Shown: positions 1-9,401 of the stretch, one piece after another | Numbering within the stretch: the stretch's first letter is position 1 | Layout: each line of letters starts with the position of its first letter | The notes under the pieces: model-generated | Told to the model about the DNA's origin: nothing | Database searches by the model: none | The model's input: only the letters and a program-made list of their open reading frames with translations | DNA from: Candidatus Cloacimonadota bacterium | Lineage (GTDB): Bacteria > Cloacimonadota > Cloacimonadia > Cloacimonadales > Cloacimonadaceae | Direction: 5' to 3' | DNA length: 64,000 bases | NCBI GenBank assembly: GCA_029561955.1 | Contig: JAKQWO010000027.1 | Span: 1 to 64,000, forward strand | Made by a program: the position numbers and the translations under genes

Positions 1-1
1 G

Positions 2-76
2 ACGAATATCACAAGTGTTAAGATAATGCGCCCGGTCAATTGGCCGAACATAGATGTGAACAACGAGGAATTTTAA
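2..76 (+). CDS. possible tail of an upstream gene (partial)
   Basis: This frame is open from the left edge of the window and ends in a TAA at 74-76 after about 24 codons; the last residues are VNNEEF. The stop lies two bases before an ATG that has a good GAGGAA ribosome site, the usual spacing of neighbouring genes in an operon. Nothing in the short peptide identifies a family. It could equally be chance open frame, because both other frames in this stretch are closed by early stops and there is too little sequence to judge. Confidence 0.2.
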   Translation, partial: TNITSVKIMRPVNWPNIDVNNEEF

Positions 77-462
77 AATGTCCTCAGAGAACCGTATCAA
101 TAACAAGTTGGAATTTACACCAACAATTGAGACTCTACAGAAATATGTTTGCACAGAGTGCTTTGGGATCTATGTATAAATATGGTGTAGGAGTAGATCA
201 GGATTATTCGATGTCAGTAAAATGGTATCGTAAAGCTGCTGAACAGGGATATACAGATGCTCAGTACGAGATGGGTCTAAGCCATGTATTAGGTTTGGGT
301 TCTCTTTTGGATTTTGAAGAAGCATATTTCTGGTTGTTATTGGCATCTGCCAGCGGCAATGTAGATGCTGTTGAGCTAAGAAATGAAATATCTAATGTAC
401 TGTCTATGACACAAATGGAAAGGATTCGCAATAGAGCTAAAAGGTGGATGGAGGAACATTAG
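40..462 (+). CDS. Sel1-repeat protein, N-terminus unresolved (possible frameshift)
   Basis: From about residue 38 the frame shows Sel1-like repeats (AQSALGSMYKYGVG..., then VKWYRKAAEQGYTDAQYEMG), the alpha-solenoid repeat used for protein-protein contacts. The first ~35 residues of this frame do not look like Sel1 sequence and would need a TTG start without a ribosome site. A much better start, ATG at 78 behind GAGGAA, lies in another frame that closes at about 180, just where the Sel1 frame takes over. The simplest reading is that the gene starts at 78 and has a one-base frameshift near 130-150, or that a sequencing error sits there. The role is unknown. The Sel1 assignment is sure; the start and intactness are not. 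Confidence 0.55.
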   Translation: MAEHRCEQRGILKCPQRTVSITSWNLHQQLRLYRNMFAQSALGSMYKYGVGVDQDYSMSVKWYRKAAEQGYTDAQYEMGLSHVLGLGSLLDFEEAYFWLLLASASGNVDAVELRNEISNVLSMTQMERIRNRAKRWMEEH

Positions 463-589
463 GTAGTGCTAACTGTATTCAGCACGGCTAAGCTTGATTA
501 TCTGGGAAGCAGAGCTGGCAGAACTTAATGGTTGATTTTAGCCCACAAATTACGAGAGTAGTGCTCACAGTTAACTTTAACCCATTATC

Positions 590-1306
590 CTAATAGTCCC
601 ATTCCTCATAGCTGAGCGGCAGCTCATTCAATAACTGCCTTCTGTACCTCCAGTTTGGCAAGAACTTATCCATCAATGCCACAAATCTATCGTTGTGATG
701 CCTCTCAAGTAAATGCACCAATTCGTGGACAATGATGTATTCAAGGCATTCCTCAGGTTTTTTTGCGAGCTCCAGATTGATCCAGATTCTTCTTGCATAC
801 GTGTTGCAGGAGCCCCATTTGGTTTTCATCTTTCTTACGTCCCAGCCATTAACATGTACGCCGATTACTCCTTGCCACTTGCTGATAAGAGGCTCTATTC
901 TGGCTTTGAGTCTGGCTCTATACCATTCTTGCATCATCAAAGCGCGATGAGATACGGTTGTCCCCGGCTTCTCGTAGAGATCAATGTATTTCTTCCCTCT
1001 TATCTTAATCTGATTTATGCTTGCATTAGGTATCACATTTAAGAGATAGCGTCGCCCTTCCAAATAGTGGCTTTCGCCGCTGACATACTCTCTTTTTGGA
1101 AGTCTTTCAGCTTGCTCAAACTTGGTAATCTGTTTCTTTATCCAGCTCAGTTTGGATACAATATGCAGACGGATAGTCTCATCATCAAGATGCTTGGGTA
1201 CGGCAATTCTTATTCTGCCATTGGGGGGATAAACCGCCAGATGAAGATTCTTGATATCCTTTTTGACGACGTCTATAATGTGTTCGCCAACTGAAATCTG
1301 ATACAT
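590..1306 (-). CDS. YgjP-like zinc metallopeptidase (DUF45/WLM type)
   Basis: The 238-residue protein has the family hallmark WGSC (around residue 165) followed by the zinc site HELVH (194-198) and a nearby HH pair, as in YgjP/DUF45 gluzincin-like peptidases. These are presumed soluble zinc proteases with unknown substrates. It begins one base after the hsdR stop and is on the same strand, so it is very probably the last gene of the hsdM-hsdS-hsdR operon. YgjP-like genes are often seen behind type I restriction systems, but no mechanism is established. A protease here could act on HsdR to limit restriction of the host chromosome, as ClpXP does in E. coli; that is inference. Confidence 0.85.
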   Translation of the reverse strand: MYQISVGEHIIDVVKKDIKNLHLAVYPPNGRIRIAVPKHLDDETIRLHIVSKLSWIKKQITKFEQAERLPKREYVSGESHYLEGRRYLLNVIPNASINQIKIRGKKYIDLYEKPGTTVSHRALMMQEWYRARLKARIEPLISKWQGVIGVHVNGWDVRKMKTKWGSCNTYARRIWINLELAKKPEECLEYIIVHELVHLLERHHNDRFVALMDKFLPNWRYRRQLLNELPLSYEEWDY

Positions 1307-1307
1307 G

Positions 1308-4300
1308 TTAATACTCCGCTTGGTTCTTCACGATATCAAAGATGCGCTCCACCTCACTCAAGCTGTCTGCAATGGTGTTTTTCATCACGTTGTAAATTGC
1401 TTCCTTTATTTGTCGTTCCTTGGTTAAATTGCCACGCCATTCATCTTTTTTGGTTCTAGTGATTGCATCATGCAGGGTCAAAGCCAGCTCTTCATTGCTG
1501 TGGAGGTTGTCATAAAGTGCACGTTTGGCCTTTGTGTTCAGGTTGGGCGTATAGCGGTCGGTAGTTTCCGGTTTGCGAACCTTTATCATCAGATCAGTGA
1601 TGCGTTTCAAATATTCTTCATAACATATGGCAAGATCTTTTCTCAACTTGATTATCTCAGCAAGAAGCTTGGACATCTGCTCATAATAAATAGGGTTTTG
1701 TGGAGTTTCGTCAACGATCACCTTGCGGACGTTGTTTTCCATGGTGCCTGCAATGAGTTCTTTGTCTTCTTTGATGGTCTCCGGCAGCTCTTCGATTGCC
1801 TCTACGGGACCCTTTTGAATAAACAAGTCCACCAGTCCCAAGTCATCAAAAGCAGAGATCTTTTTAGGGTCCTCAGCCTCAATATAGTTGTCTATTAGAT
1901 GGCGCATAGCGGGTTCATACATCTTGAGGTCTATGTAGTCACCGCTGGCAAGTTTGATTACCTTTCTTAAGTTTTCATAACGAGCTACCTCTTTAGCTAT
2001 ATGATCAGCTTCCTCTTTAGTGAATCCTGCCTCTTCCATTTCGTTGGCAATCTCAACATAAACCCGTAATAGGGAGGCTGTAGTTTTGTATAACAGCAAT
2101 CTTTTTGGCTCGTTATCGACAAGGTCTTGTTCGTTATCAGTATCACCACAGAAATAGCGGACATAGTCAATCTCTTCTTGTGGGGGTTGAACCGGTTCAC
2201 ACAAAGCCCTTATACCTTCCAGCATTTCTTCAAGCCGTTCTTTCGCCTTTGTGAGCCTGTCGCTCAACAGACCTATCACATCCTTCTCATCATAACCGTC
2301 AAAGGCTCCTGATGTATAGTCTGTTACGGCCTTTTCCAAGTTAAAAAACAGGTCTTTATAGTCTACAATAAAGCCAAAGTTCTTGTCTTCTCCGTCAATA
2401 CGATTAACTCTGCAAATTGCTTGAAACAAGCCATGATCCCTCATAAACTTGTCTATGTAAAGATAGGTGGCACTGGGGGCATCGAAGCCGGTTAATAGTT
2501 TGTCTACCACAATGAGGAGCTTCATCTTTTCGGGCTCTTCTACAAAGCGCTTTTTCACCTCATCTTCAAATGCTTCCACATATCTGCCTGCCAACATCTT
2601 TCTGTAAACCCTATCTTTTACAATTTCTTCATTAACATAGCCTCTTCCTGAATCCTGAAGCTTGATATTGTTGATATCCGGTTCATATGAGGTTACGATG
2701 GCGCAATTATCAAAACCTGCAGCATTGAAGAGCTCATAAAATCTGCAAGCGTCATAGATAGAACCTGCCACCAGCATGGCATTACCCCTGCCACTGCTCA
2801 GGCGGTCTTTGATTTCCATATCTGAAACGATGTCAGCCACTATTTTTTGTAGCCGGTCTTTAGAACTCAGGACTTTATTTAAGGTAGCCCATCTGCGCTT
2901 GAGGTCTGCTTGTGCCAATTGGCTCAATCCTTTGGTTTTCTTTTGAAAAAACTCGTCAATCTTATCTTCTGAGGTGATGTGCTGGTCTATATCCCTGGCC
3001 TCATAGCTCAAGTCTACAATCACATTGTCGGCAACCGCTTCGTCAAACTTGTAAGTGTCTATATACTTGCCAAACACTTCCAAGGTGGTTTTTTTGTCTT
3101 TTCTCATGAGAGGCGTGCCTGTAAATCCTATGAATAGAGCGTCAGGCAGTATTGCTTTCATGGCTTTGTGCAATTCGCCGGATTGGGTTCGATGGCATTC
3201 GTCCACAAAGACGTGGATGTTGCCCTTTGCTTCAAATCCGGATTGCGCACTGCTGCGTAGGTCATCGATGTAAGAGAGCCAGCCGTCTTCATCTTTGTTT
3301 CTAAACTTGTGGATCAGGGAGCATATCAGCCAATCCTCACTTGAGTTGAGCCTACTGATTAAATCAGCACCGCTACTGGTGCGAACGATTTTTTCATCTA
3401 CTCCCCTAAAGACCATCTCAATTTGTTTGTCCAGCTCATCCCGATCCGTGATAATCAAAACCCTGGAATCTGTAATATTTTCTCTGATCCATTTGGCCAA
3501 CCAAACCATGATCAGGCTCTTACCGCTGCCCTGTGTGTGCCAGATGATGCCACCTTCACGCTTTAGGATGCTCTCTTGAGCTGCCTTGACTGCGTTGTAC
3601 TGATTGTGCCGGCAGAGCTTTTTGATCCCTGAATCATAAACCACAAAGTCGTGGATAAGTTCCAAAAAGCGGTCTTTGGCAAACAAAGCTGAGATGTGAT
3701 TATCTAAGGAGGACTCCGCTTCGCCTCTTTCTTTCCATTTCAGATAATACTCCTCTTTGGTTTCTATCGTGCCATAGCGTAAGCCTTGGCTATCATTACC
3801 TGCAATTACAAACTGAATGGTAGAGAAAAATAGCCTGATAAATTCTGGCTTTTGGCTGTCGATATTCTGTCTGATTCCCTCTGATAGTGATACCGTGCTA
3901 CGCTTTAATTCAATCACAGCAAGGGCGATTCCGTTTACATATATCACAAGGTCCGGACGCTTGTTGTTGACACCGATTACAGAGACTTCTTCGGCAACAG
4001 CAAAGTGGTTTGCCTCGGGATTCTTCCAGTCAACAAGATGCACCGTTACATTGTTTTCACTCACATCGGGCTGGACCTTGATTCCATAGCGCAATAGTGC
4101 GTAAACTTCCTTGTTCACGTCATACAGGCTTTTGGTTTGGTTGCTGGCAATCTGGTTTAGTTCAAATATGGCCTTATTTATAATCCCTTCAGAGTAACCA
4201 CTTTGGACTAAAAATTCACGAAGATAGATCTCCTCGATTGCCTGATTGTTTTCTCTGTGGTGCCAATCACCCAGAAAATCGTAATGAAGCCGATCCTCAA

Positions 4301-4355
4301 ACAGCCTTATTATCCTTTCCTGTGTCTTTCTTTCCGCTTGTCCTATTTGGCTCAT
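1308..4355 (-). CDS. hsdR: type I restriction enzyme, motor/endonuclease subunit HsdR
   Basis: This is the ATP-dependent translocase and endonuclease of a type I restriction complex (R2M2S). The N-terminal nuclease domain keeps the PD-(D/E)xK residues: D135 in RPDLVIYV, then E149 and K151 in VIELKRS. Walker A is QGSGKS (275-280), the DEAD-type box is DECH (385-388), and FTGTP follows as helicase motif III. The length of 1015 residues is normal for the family. The start ATG overlaps the hsdS stop (ATGA type), so translation is probably coupled. No inactivating lesion is visible. Confidence 0.96.
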   Translation of the reverse strand: MSQIGQAERKTQERIIRLFEDRLHYDFLGDWHHRENNQAIEEIYLREFLVQSGYSEGIINKAIFELNQIASNQTKSLYDVNKEVYALLRYGIKVQPDVSENNVTVHLVDWKNPEANHFAVAEEVSVIGVNNKRPDLVIYVNGIALAVIELKRSTVSLSEGIRQNIDSQKPEFIRLFFSTIQFVIAGNDSQGLRYGTIETKEEYYLKWKERGEAESSLDNHISALFAKDRFLELIHDFVVYDSGIKKLCRHNQYNAVKAAQESILKREGGIIWHTQGSGKSLIMVWLAKWIRENITDSRVLIITDRDELDKQIEMVFRGVDEKIVRTSSGADLISRLNSSEDWLICSLIHKFRNKDEDGWLSYIDDLRSSAQSGFEAKGNIHVFVDECHRTQSGELHKAMKAILPDALFIGFTGTPLMRKDKKTTLEVFGKYIDTYKFDEAVADNVIVDLSYEARDIDQHITSEDKIDEFFQKKTKGLSQLAQADLKRRWATLNKVLSSKDRLQKIVADIVSDMEIKDRLSSGRGNAMLVAGSIYDACRFYELFNAAGFDNCAIVTSYEPDINNIKLQDSGRGYVNEEIVKDRVYRKMLAGRYVEAFEDEVKKRFVEEPEKMKLLIVVDKLLTGFDAPSATYLYIDKFMRDHGLFQAICRVNRIDGEDKNFGFIVDYKDLFFNLEKAVTDYTSGAFDGYDEKDVIGLLSDRLTKAKERLEEMLEGIRALCEPVQPPQEEIDYVRYFCGDTDNEQDLVDNEPKRLLLYKTTASLLRVYVEIANEMEEAGFTKEEADHIAKEVARYENLRKVIKLASGDYIDLKMYEPAMRHLIDNYIEAEDPKKISAFDDLGLVDLFIQKGPVEAIEELPETIKEDKELIAGTMENNVRKVIVDETPQNPIYYEQMSKLLAEIIKLRKDLAICYEEYLKRITDLMIKVRKPETTDRYTPNLNTKAKRALYDNLHSNEELALTLHDAITRTKKDEWRGNLTKERQIKEAIYNVMKNTIADSLSEVERIFDIVKNQAEY

Positions 4356-5533
4356 AATAATCTTATCCTCCCGGTCAAGAGCTCTTGCATCATTGCTTTT
4401 TTGAGCAATGCATATTTACGCAATTGTTTTTCAAGAGAACGAATCTCGCAATCAGTTGTCCCAATAATGGTAGAGATAGCTACTTGCTCACTTAGATCAG
4501 GGAGCTCAATGATGATGTTTTTGATGTCCCCGCCTTGTAAGTGATAGATGGTTATTCCCTTGGTTTCCCTTGCTATTTCTTTTCGCCTTACGACGTTTAG
4601 ATACATCGCCAAAAAAGCTGAGTCCAATTCCCGCTTGGGGCGCAGAATGTTGATGTCACCTCCCAAGCTAACGTTATCTTGCAGAAGTGCTGATGCTTTT
4701 GCCAAGTCAACTCCCGTTGTGGTTGTTGAACCGGGTAAAAGAATGTCTCCCGCCCTTGAATCCACTCCCCTGTGGCTATTTGTTGAGCTATAAACAACGT
4801 CAATAACATCATTATATGTGGTGAAAAGCTCTCCGTAGAGAATACAGCTATTTGCCCCATCGGGGGTCAAGTGAGCTTTAGATAGCCCACTACCCCTTAG
4901 AACAGTAAAACATTCATCAATGGTTGTCTTTACCCATTCTCCATTGAAGCCAGAAAGACGTCTTTCCCCAGTCAGCATTTCCTGCATCATACCCTGCTTG
5001 ATGAGCTTCTTCTTCTCAATTAGTTTTTCAAGTGATGTGATCAGGTCGTTGATACCAGATATAACCTCAGCGATCGCTTTTTGTTCTCTTATGGGTGGTA
5101 AAGCGATAGGCATATTTGTTATCATTTTCAACCTTACAGAGTCTACTGATGTTTTAGCGGTGAATTGCATAATCCTTGCGTAAAAGCGGCTTTGGAAGAA
5201 CAAAAAGAAGTAATATCCATCAATTGCTTGAGAAAAATTGCTTAGGCAATATACTCTTTGATGATAGTCAAACCGACCGTTGATATAGTGAAAGACTTTC
5301 CCTGTACCAACTCCATCTCCAGCCGTCAAAACAGCTTCTCCATCAAATGAATAGCTGTTAATACGCTCTACTTCTTTTGATCTGACAAAGAAAGGGTATA
5401 ATCCATTAATTACGTTATCCTGAGTATTTCTCTTCCCAGTGGTGATCGAGCAATGATTACTCACATAATCTACACCCCAGTCTTCGGGTATGACGCCAAT
5501 TTCAGTCAGATTGTATCCGGGTTTTACTTCCAT
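4352..5533 (-). CDS. hsdS: type I restriction-modification specificity subunit HsdS
   Basis: HsdS reads the bipartite DNA target for both methylation and cleavage. The 393-residue protein has two target-recognition halves, each ending in a conserved helix: one near residues 145-185 (LPPIREQKAIAEVI, then a LIKQGMMQEMLTGERRL end) and one at the C-terminus (LPDLSEQVAISTII, then KKAMMQELLTGRIRLL). The repeated MMQE(M/L)LTG phrase marks the internal duplication. It overlaps the hsdM end by 10 bases and the hsdR start by 4. The recognition sequence cannot be read from the protein. The half-genes are places where such systems recombine, but no silent second hsdS is seen in this window. Confidence 0.95.
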   Translation of the reverse strand: MEVKPGYNLTEIGVIPEDWGVDYVSNHCSITTGKRNTQDNVINGLYPFFVRSKEVERINSYSFDGEAVLTAGDGVGTGKVFHYINGRFDYHQRVYCLSNFSQAIDGYYFFLFFQSRFYARIMQFTAKTSVDSVRLKMITNMPIALPPIREQKAIAEVISGINDLITSLEKLIEKKKLIKQGMMQEMLTGERRLSGFNGEWVKTTIDECFTVLRGSGLSKAHLTPDGANSCILYGELFTTYNDVIDVVYSSTNSHRGVDSRAGDILLPGSTTTTGVDLAKASALLQDNVSLGGDINILRPKRELDSAFLAMYLNVVRRKEIARETKGITIYHLQGGDIKNIIIELPDLSEQVAISTIIGTTDCEIRSLEKQLRKYALLKKAMMQELLTGRIRLL

Positions 5534-7905
5534 TGGAACCCCATTTGTCTGAGGTGTTCTTCCACCTTTTCGCTTCGCTCTTTTACCTCCCGTTCTATCT
5601 CAGGCAGAGGTTGTGCATAACGCTCTACCAACTCTTGCAAGCGAGAGCTGAAGCGATACGATATCTGGTCAATGATGCTGTTAAGCTCTGTTTGTAGGCT
5701 TATCATCCATTTGTCGTCCACCATTAAGGACTTAATCATATCCTCAGTAAGTTGGGCACGCCTTTGGGCCACACGTTCATCCCTTTCTTTTTCCAGTTTG
5801 CTTTGTAACTTCTTAAGAGCGGAATCCTGATCTTGGAGACGCTTCAATTCGGCGAGTAGTGCCATTTCTTCAGAATTATCGGGATAATTTTGGATTGCTT
5901 TGATACGATCCTTGACCGAGGTTTTAGTGATATTGCCCTTTTCGTTTTTTACTAACTCCAACAGATCGTCTTCAGGATCTTGTTCTTCTGCCATCTCGTT
6001 TATTATTCGGATGATCTCATCTCTCTGCTCTGTCAGCTTGTCTATCTCATTCTGCAGGTGGTTAAACCATTTTTTCACTATTAGATAATCGTCTGCCACT
6101 TCCTCTTTCCAGCCATCAACACAAATATAATAAACATCATCATGCATGATTTCTCCCCAGTACAGCATCAGCATCTGATAGACGTCGTATTTATCTATCA
6201 GTTGCAAATCTGCGAATGTGCTGAGCAGGGATTCGGAGATTTGGGTGATGATCACATCCGGCTTGTATCCGGGTTCAAGAGCTTTGAGCAGGGTGCAGGT
6301 TTGGGTTTTCCAGTTTTCAAAATGGCCGAGCAAGCTGCTTTTGAAAGCTTCAAACTCATGGTCTTCAAGGATAGTCTTGCGTAACTCCTGGGGTTCTACA
6401 TTGGGCTTCATATAATCGACCTTATCGAAGCCGGAGAATAATTTCGTCTTCAGGGATGGCATCACGCTCCAGTAGTCATCAAACCGGTGTATATCCCGAC
6501 CGGGAATGCCACCGGACAGATGGGCTTGGATGTCCTGCAATTCTTCGGGTTCGATGATGTCTATATAACGAGGGATATTGAGGTTAAAATCGTTTCTCTC
6601 AATCTCTTCATAGGATACGAGACGTGAAAACTTTTCCAGTTCAAGTTCGCGGGTAAAGACGTTAACTATCTTGTGTATATCTCTTTCTCTGAGGCGGTTT
6701 TTGTTGCCGTCTTTAACAAAGCCTTTGCTGGCGTCGATGATGAAGATGGCCTTACGATTAGCTGCATTTTCTTTGTCGATTACGATGATACTGGCTGGGA
6801 TGCCTGTGCCGTAGAATAGGTTGGCCGGTAGACCGATTATGCCTTTGATGTAACCGCGTTTGATGAGGTTTTGGCGGATCTCAGCCTCATCACCACCCCG
6901 GAACAGCACTCCATGGGGAAGTATTATAGCGCCCTTGCCCTTGCTTTTCAAGCTTTTAACGAGATGCAGCAGAAAGGCGTAATCGCCATATGAGTTCGGT
7001 GGTATTCCAAAGCCATCGAAGCGTTGATAGACATCATTGTTGGGGGTAAATCCACTCTTCCAATTCTTCATGGAAAAAGGAGGATTGGAGACAGCGAAGT
7101 CAAACCTCTTAAGACTGCCGTCTGCCTCCTTGAAGTAGGGGTCTGCAAGAGTGTTACCGTTCCGAATATCTGCTGTAGGAATACCGTGCAGGATCATGTT
7201 CATCTTAGCGAGGCCGGCCATGGAGTTGTCTATCTCTTGCCCAAAAACGCTGAGCTCAAGCTCGGATTCTGAATCTGCTTTGATGAGTAATGAACCGGAG
7301 CCGCAGGTGGGGTCATAGACCGTTTGGCTGGAGCTTGTAGCTTTGCTTACTCCAATCACCTTGCTCATCACCCTTGAGACTTCTGCGGGGGTGTAGAATT
7401 GACCTTTGCTTTTGCCGGACTGGACGGCAAAGTTCTTCATCAGATATTCATAAGCGTCGCCGAGCAGGTCATCACCCTCAGCTCTATTCCTACTGAAATC
7501 GAGATCTGGTTTTTCGAAGATGGCTATCAGTTCAGTGAGACGGTCAACCATATCTTTACCCTTGCCCAACAGATTGCTGTCATTGAAGTCTGCAACATCG
7601 ATCACGCCTTTGAGATTATTGGCCTCTGCCAGGCGGAGGATGATCTTGTTCATCTGATCTCCAATCTCCGCTTTGCCTTTCCAAAAACGCATATCATCGA
7701 AGCTGCCGCCTTTGCCAGGTTCATCATCTTTAGGTATGCTTATCACAGAAAATGGTGACGAATCTTTGCCGTATTTATCGGAAACGTATTTTACAAATAG
7801 CAGGACAAGGACGTAATTCTTGTATTGAGAGGCATCCATGCCTCCCCGAAGTTCATCGCATGCTTTCCAAATTGAGCTGTAAAGTTCGCTCTTTTTTAGT
7901 GCCAT
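5524..7905 (-). CDS. hsdM: type I restriction-modification methyltransferase subunit HsdM
   Basis: This is the N6-adenine methyltransferase subunit. The AdoMet site is DPTCGSG (198-204) and the catalytic motif is NPPF (274-277). An HsdM N-terminal helical domain precedes them (LYSSIWKACDELRGGM...). At 793 residues it is much longer than the usual ~500. The extra C-terminal ~280 residues are rich in charged heptad-like stretches (around 640-730 and 740-793) that look like coiled coil. It is the first gene of the hsdM-hsdS-hsdR-peptidase operon, with a CAGGAG ribosome site and a likely sigma-70 promoter upstream. Confidence 0.95.
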   Translation of the reverse strand: MALKKSELYSSIWKACDELRGGMDASQYKNYVLVLLFVKYVSDKYGKDSSPFSVISIPKDDEPGKGGSFDDMRFWKGKAEIGDQMNKIILRLAEANNLKGVIDVADFNDSNLLGKGKDMVDRLTELIAIFEKPDLDFSRNRAEGDDLLGDAYEYLMKNFAVQSGKSKGQFYTPAEVSRVMSKVIGVSKATSSSQTVYDPTCGSGSLLIKADSESELELSVFGQEIDNSMAGLAKMNMILHGIPTADIRNGNTLADPYFKEADGSLKRFDFAVSNPPFSMKNWKSGFTPNNDVYQRFDGFGIPPNSYGDYAFLLHLVKSLKSKGKGAIILPHGVLFRGGDEAEIRQNLIKRGYIKGIIGLPANLFYGTGIPASIIVIDKENAANRKAIFIIDASKGFVKDGNKNRLRERDIHKIVNVFTRELELEKFSRLVSYEEIERNDFNLNIPRYIDIIEPEELQDIQAHLSGGIPGRDIHRFDDYWSVMPSLKTKLFSGFDKVDYMKPNVEPQELRKTILEDHEFEAFKSSLLGHFENWKTQTCTLLKALEPGYKPDVIITQISESLLSTFADLQLIDKYDVYQMLMLYWGEIMHDDVYYICVDGWKEEVADDYLIVKKWFNHLQNEIDKLTEQRDEIIRIINEMAEEQDPEDDLLELVKNEKGNITKTSVKDRIKAIQNYPDNSEEMALLAELKRLQDQDSALKKLQSKLEKERDERVAQRRAQLTEDMIKSLMVDDKWMISLQTELNSIIDQISYRFSSRLQELVERYAQPLPEIEREVKERSEKVEEHLRQMGFQWK

Positions 7906-7961
7906 CTATGGTCTCCTGTCGGTTTCTAATTCTACCATCAAGCGGTTTTCACGATGAGGGC

Positions 7962-7990
7962 ATACAACGCGGAGTGGGGATTGTTGTCAA
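7962..7990 (-). promoter_or_regulatory. likely sigma-70 promoter of the hsd operon
   Basis: Read on the minus strand, a perfect TTGACA (7985-7990) is followed after 17 bases by TTGTAT (7962-7967). This would start transcription about 50 bases ahead of the hsdM ATG. The -10 match is only partial (3 of 6). Confidence 0.45.
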
Positions 7991-8221
7991 GGGAAAAGTA
8001 AGAGGCTTTGAATAGTTTAGAAATTGAAGCTAACTGGGTATACAAGCAATCTATATCTAGCTGAGAGACGTTGTTGGTAGTCTAAAGGGAGGGGAAATAT
8101 GTCAAAGACCTCGTTCAACAGATTGTATATGATCACGTAGAATTCCAGTCCCGGACGAATTCTATCAGTGGTGCAGTATTGTATGCTAAGGTTACAAAGT
8201 TTCACCGGAGCAGGATGGCTA
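7991..8221. other. gap with no recognisable gene
   Basis: About 230 bases lie between the hsd promoter and the end of the protease gene. A 62-codon minus-strand frame lies here, but it has no family signature and no clear ribosome site. I see no RNA gene, terminator or repeat of the types found elsewhere in the window. Confidence 0.4.
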
Positions 8222-9076
8222 CTACCGTTTTATTCTACTTTCGTATTTTTTAAATACCTCATCACGTAATACATTCAGCTCTTTGGCTTTGATGTAATAA
8301 CCCAGATTCAAGTATTCATCACTTGAGGCAGTTTCACTATTAGTAGAGCTCTTGTGTAGGCTAGATTTTGGTACTTTAGTAAATATCTCACCTTCGTCAT
8401 TTGCGCATAATAGTGCAAAGAATATGCCCAGTAACTTAGGCTCATTATATCCAATTTTGACACCCTCTTTTTTGGAATATTTCGTGATTCCGGGATAAAT
8501 GAATAGAGGGGAGCCTGAAGAGCCATAATAACAACTCATATCTATCATTCCGATGCTTTTTCCATTAAAGTCAATTGCGGGGTGAGTAGCTGTGCTTCCC
8601 TTCCGAACAATTGGAAGAAAATGCTTTTTGTCAATAATCCTATCAGGATAGCCAACCATTATAACATCGTTGACTGTTTGCATATCGTTCAGTTCATCTT
8701 CAGTATACACTGCGTAATCTGGACAGATCTTATAGTATAAACTATACCCTTGTCCTTGAGCTGACTCTACAATCGGTTGTAATAATGTACAGCATAAGTC
8801 TGTCTCACTGTTTGGATGCATAACCCATTCTGATCCATGTGTGATATGAACGATGCTGTCCAACAAATTACCTTTAGCGTCCTTTTGATGCATTGCGAAT
8901 CTAACGGTTGGGTTTGATTCGTAGTTAATGACGTGCTTATTCGTAACTATGACGGGGACATGTAGGTCATCATCTACTGTGAATCCATAAATGAAACCTG
9001 TACCAGCTCCACTATTCAATTCTAACAAGACTGTGTGGAAAAGTATTTTTTCCGTAAAGTAAGTTGGATTAAGCAT
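8222..9076 (-). CDS. trypsin-like serine protease, apparently cytosolic
   Basis: The 284-residue protein has a chymotrypsin-fold triad: H48 in VTNKHVI, D93 in SETDLCC, and the nucleophile S187 in YYGSSGSPLF, preceded by the oxyanion-forming Gly. There is no signal peptide or membrane segment, unlike most bacterial trypsin-like proteases such as DegP, so it should stay in the cytoplasm. There is no PDZ domain. It stands alone, just upstream of the hsd operon on the same strand, with its own AAGGAG ribosome site. Cytosolic trypsin-like proteases do occur as effector or sensor parts of phage-defence systems. That role here is inferred only from location and the missing secretion signal. Confidence 0.85.
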   Translation of the reverse strand: MLNPTYFTEKILFHTVLLELNSGAGTGFIYGFTVDDDLHVPVIVTNKHVINYESNPTVRFAMHQKDAKGNLLDSIVHITHGSEWVMHPNSETDLCCTLLQPIVESAQGQGYSLYYKICPDYAVYTEDELNDMQTVNDVIMVGYPDRIIDKKHFLPIVRKGSTATHPAIDFNGKSIGMIDMSCYYGSSGSPLFIYPGITKYSKKEGVKIGYNEPKLLGIFFALLCANDEGEIFTKVPKSSLHKSSTNSETASSDEYLNLGYYIKAKELNVLRDEVFKKYESRIKR

Positions 9077-9401
9077 GATAGCTCCTTTATACTATATGAT
9101 CATCGTTGGGTCTAAGCTTTTGATTAAAACACCAACCAATTGATTTTGGGGCTTTATGAGAGGTATTCGGCTCTTCCCACCAGTCCATGGCGTTTATAGG
9201 ACCCGCAAGTGGCGCGTTATGTTGATAACGCCGATATATGTCAAGCAAAATATGGCTAAGGGTGTATTGCTGCAGTATGTATTTTGCAACAAGATAAAGC
9301 TAGCCCATGATGAGCTGGCTTTTTGGGTACGGTTGCTCGCTGCGCACCGAAGGTACCGGCTTTGCCGCAATTGTGAGTTGCCTTGTACGGGCGACCGCCG
9401 G
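9077..9401. other. gap with type A/C repeats at its right end
   Basis: The first ~250 bases show nothing recognisable apart from the upstream region of the protease gene, with a TATAGT-like -10 box just ahead of its ribosome site. From about 9338 the sequence changes into repeat material shared with other gaps: GCTCGCTGCGCACCGA, TTGTGAGTTG, and TGTACGGGCGACCGCCGGC. Confidence 0.5.
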
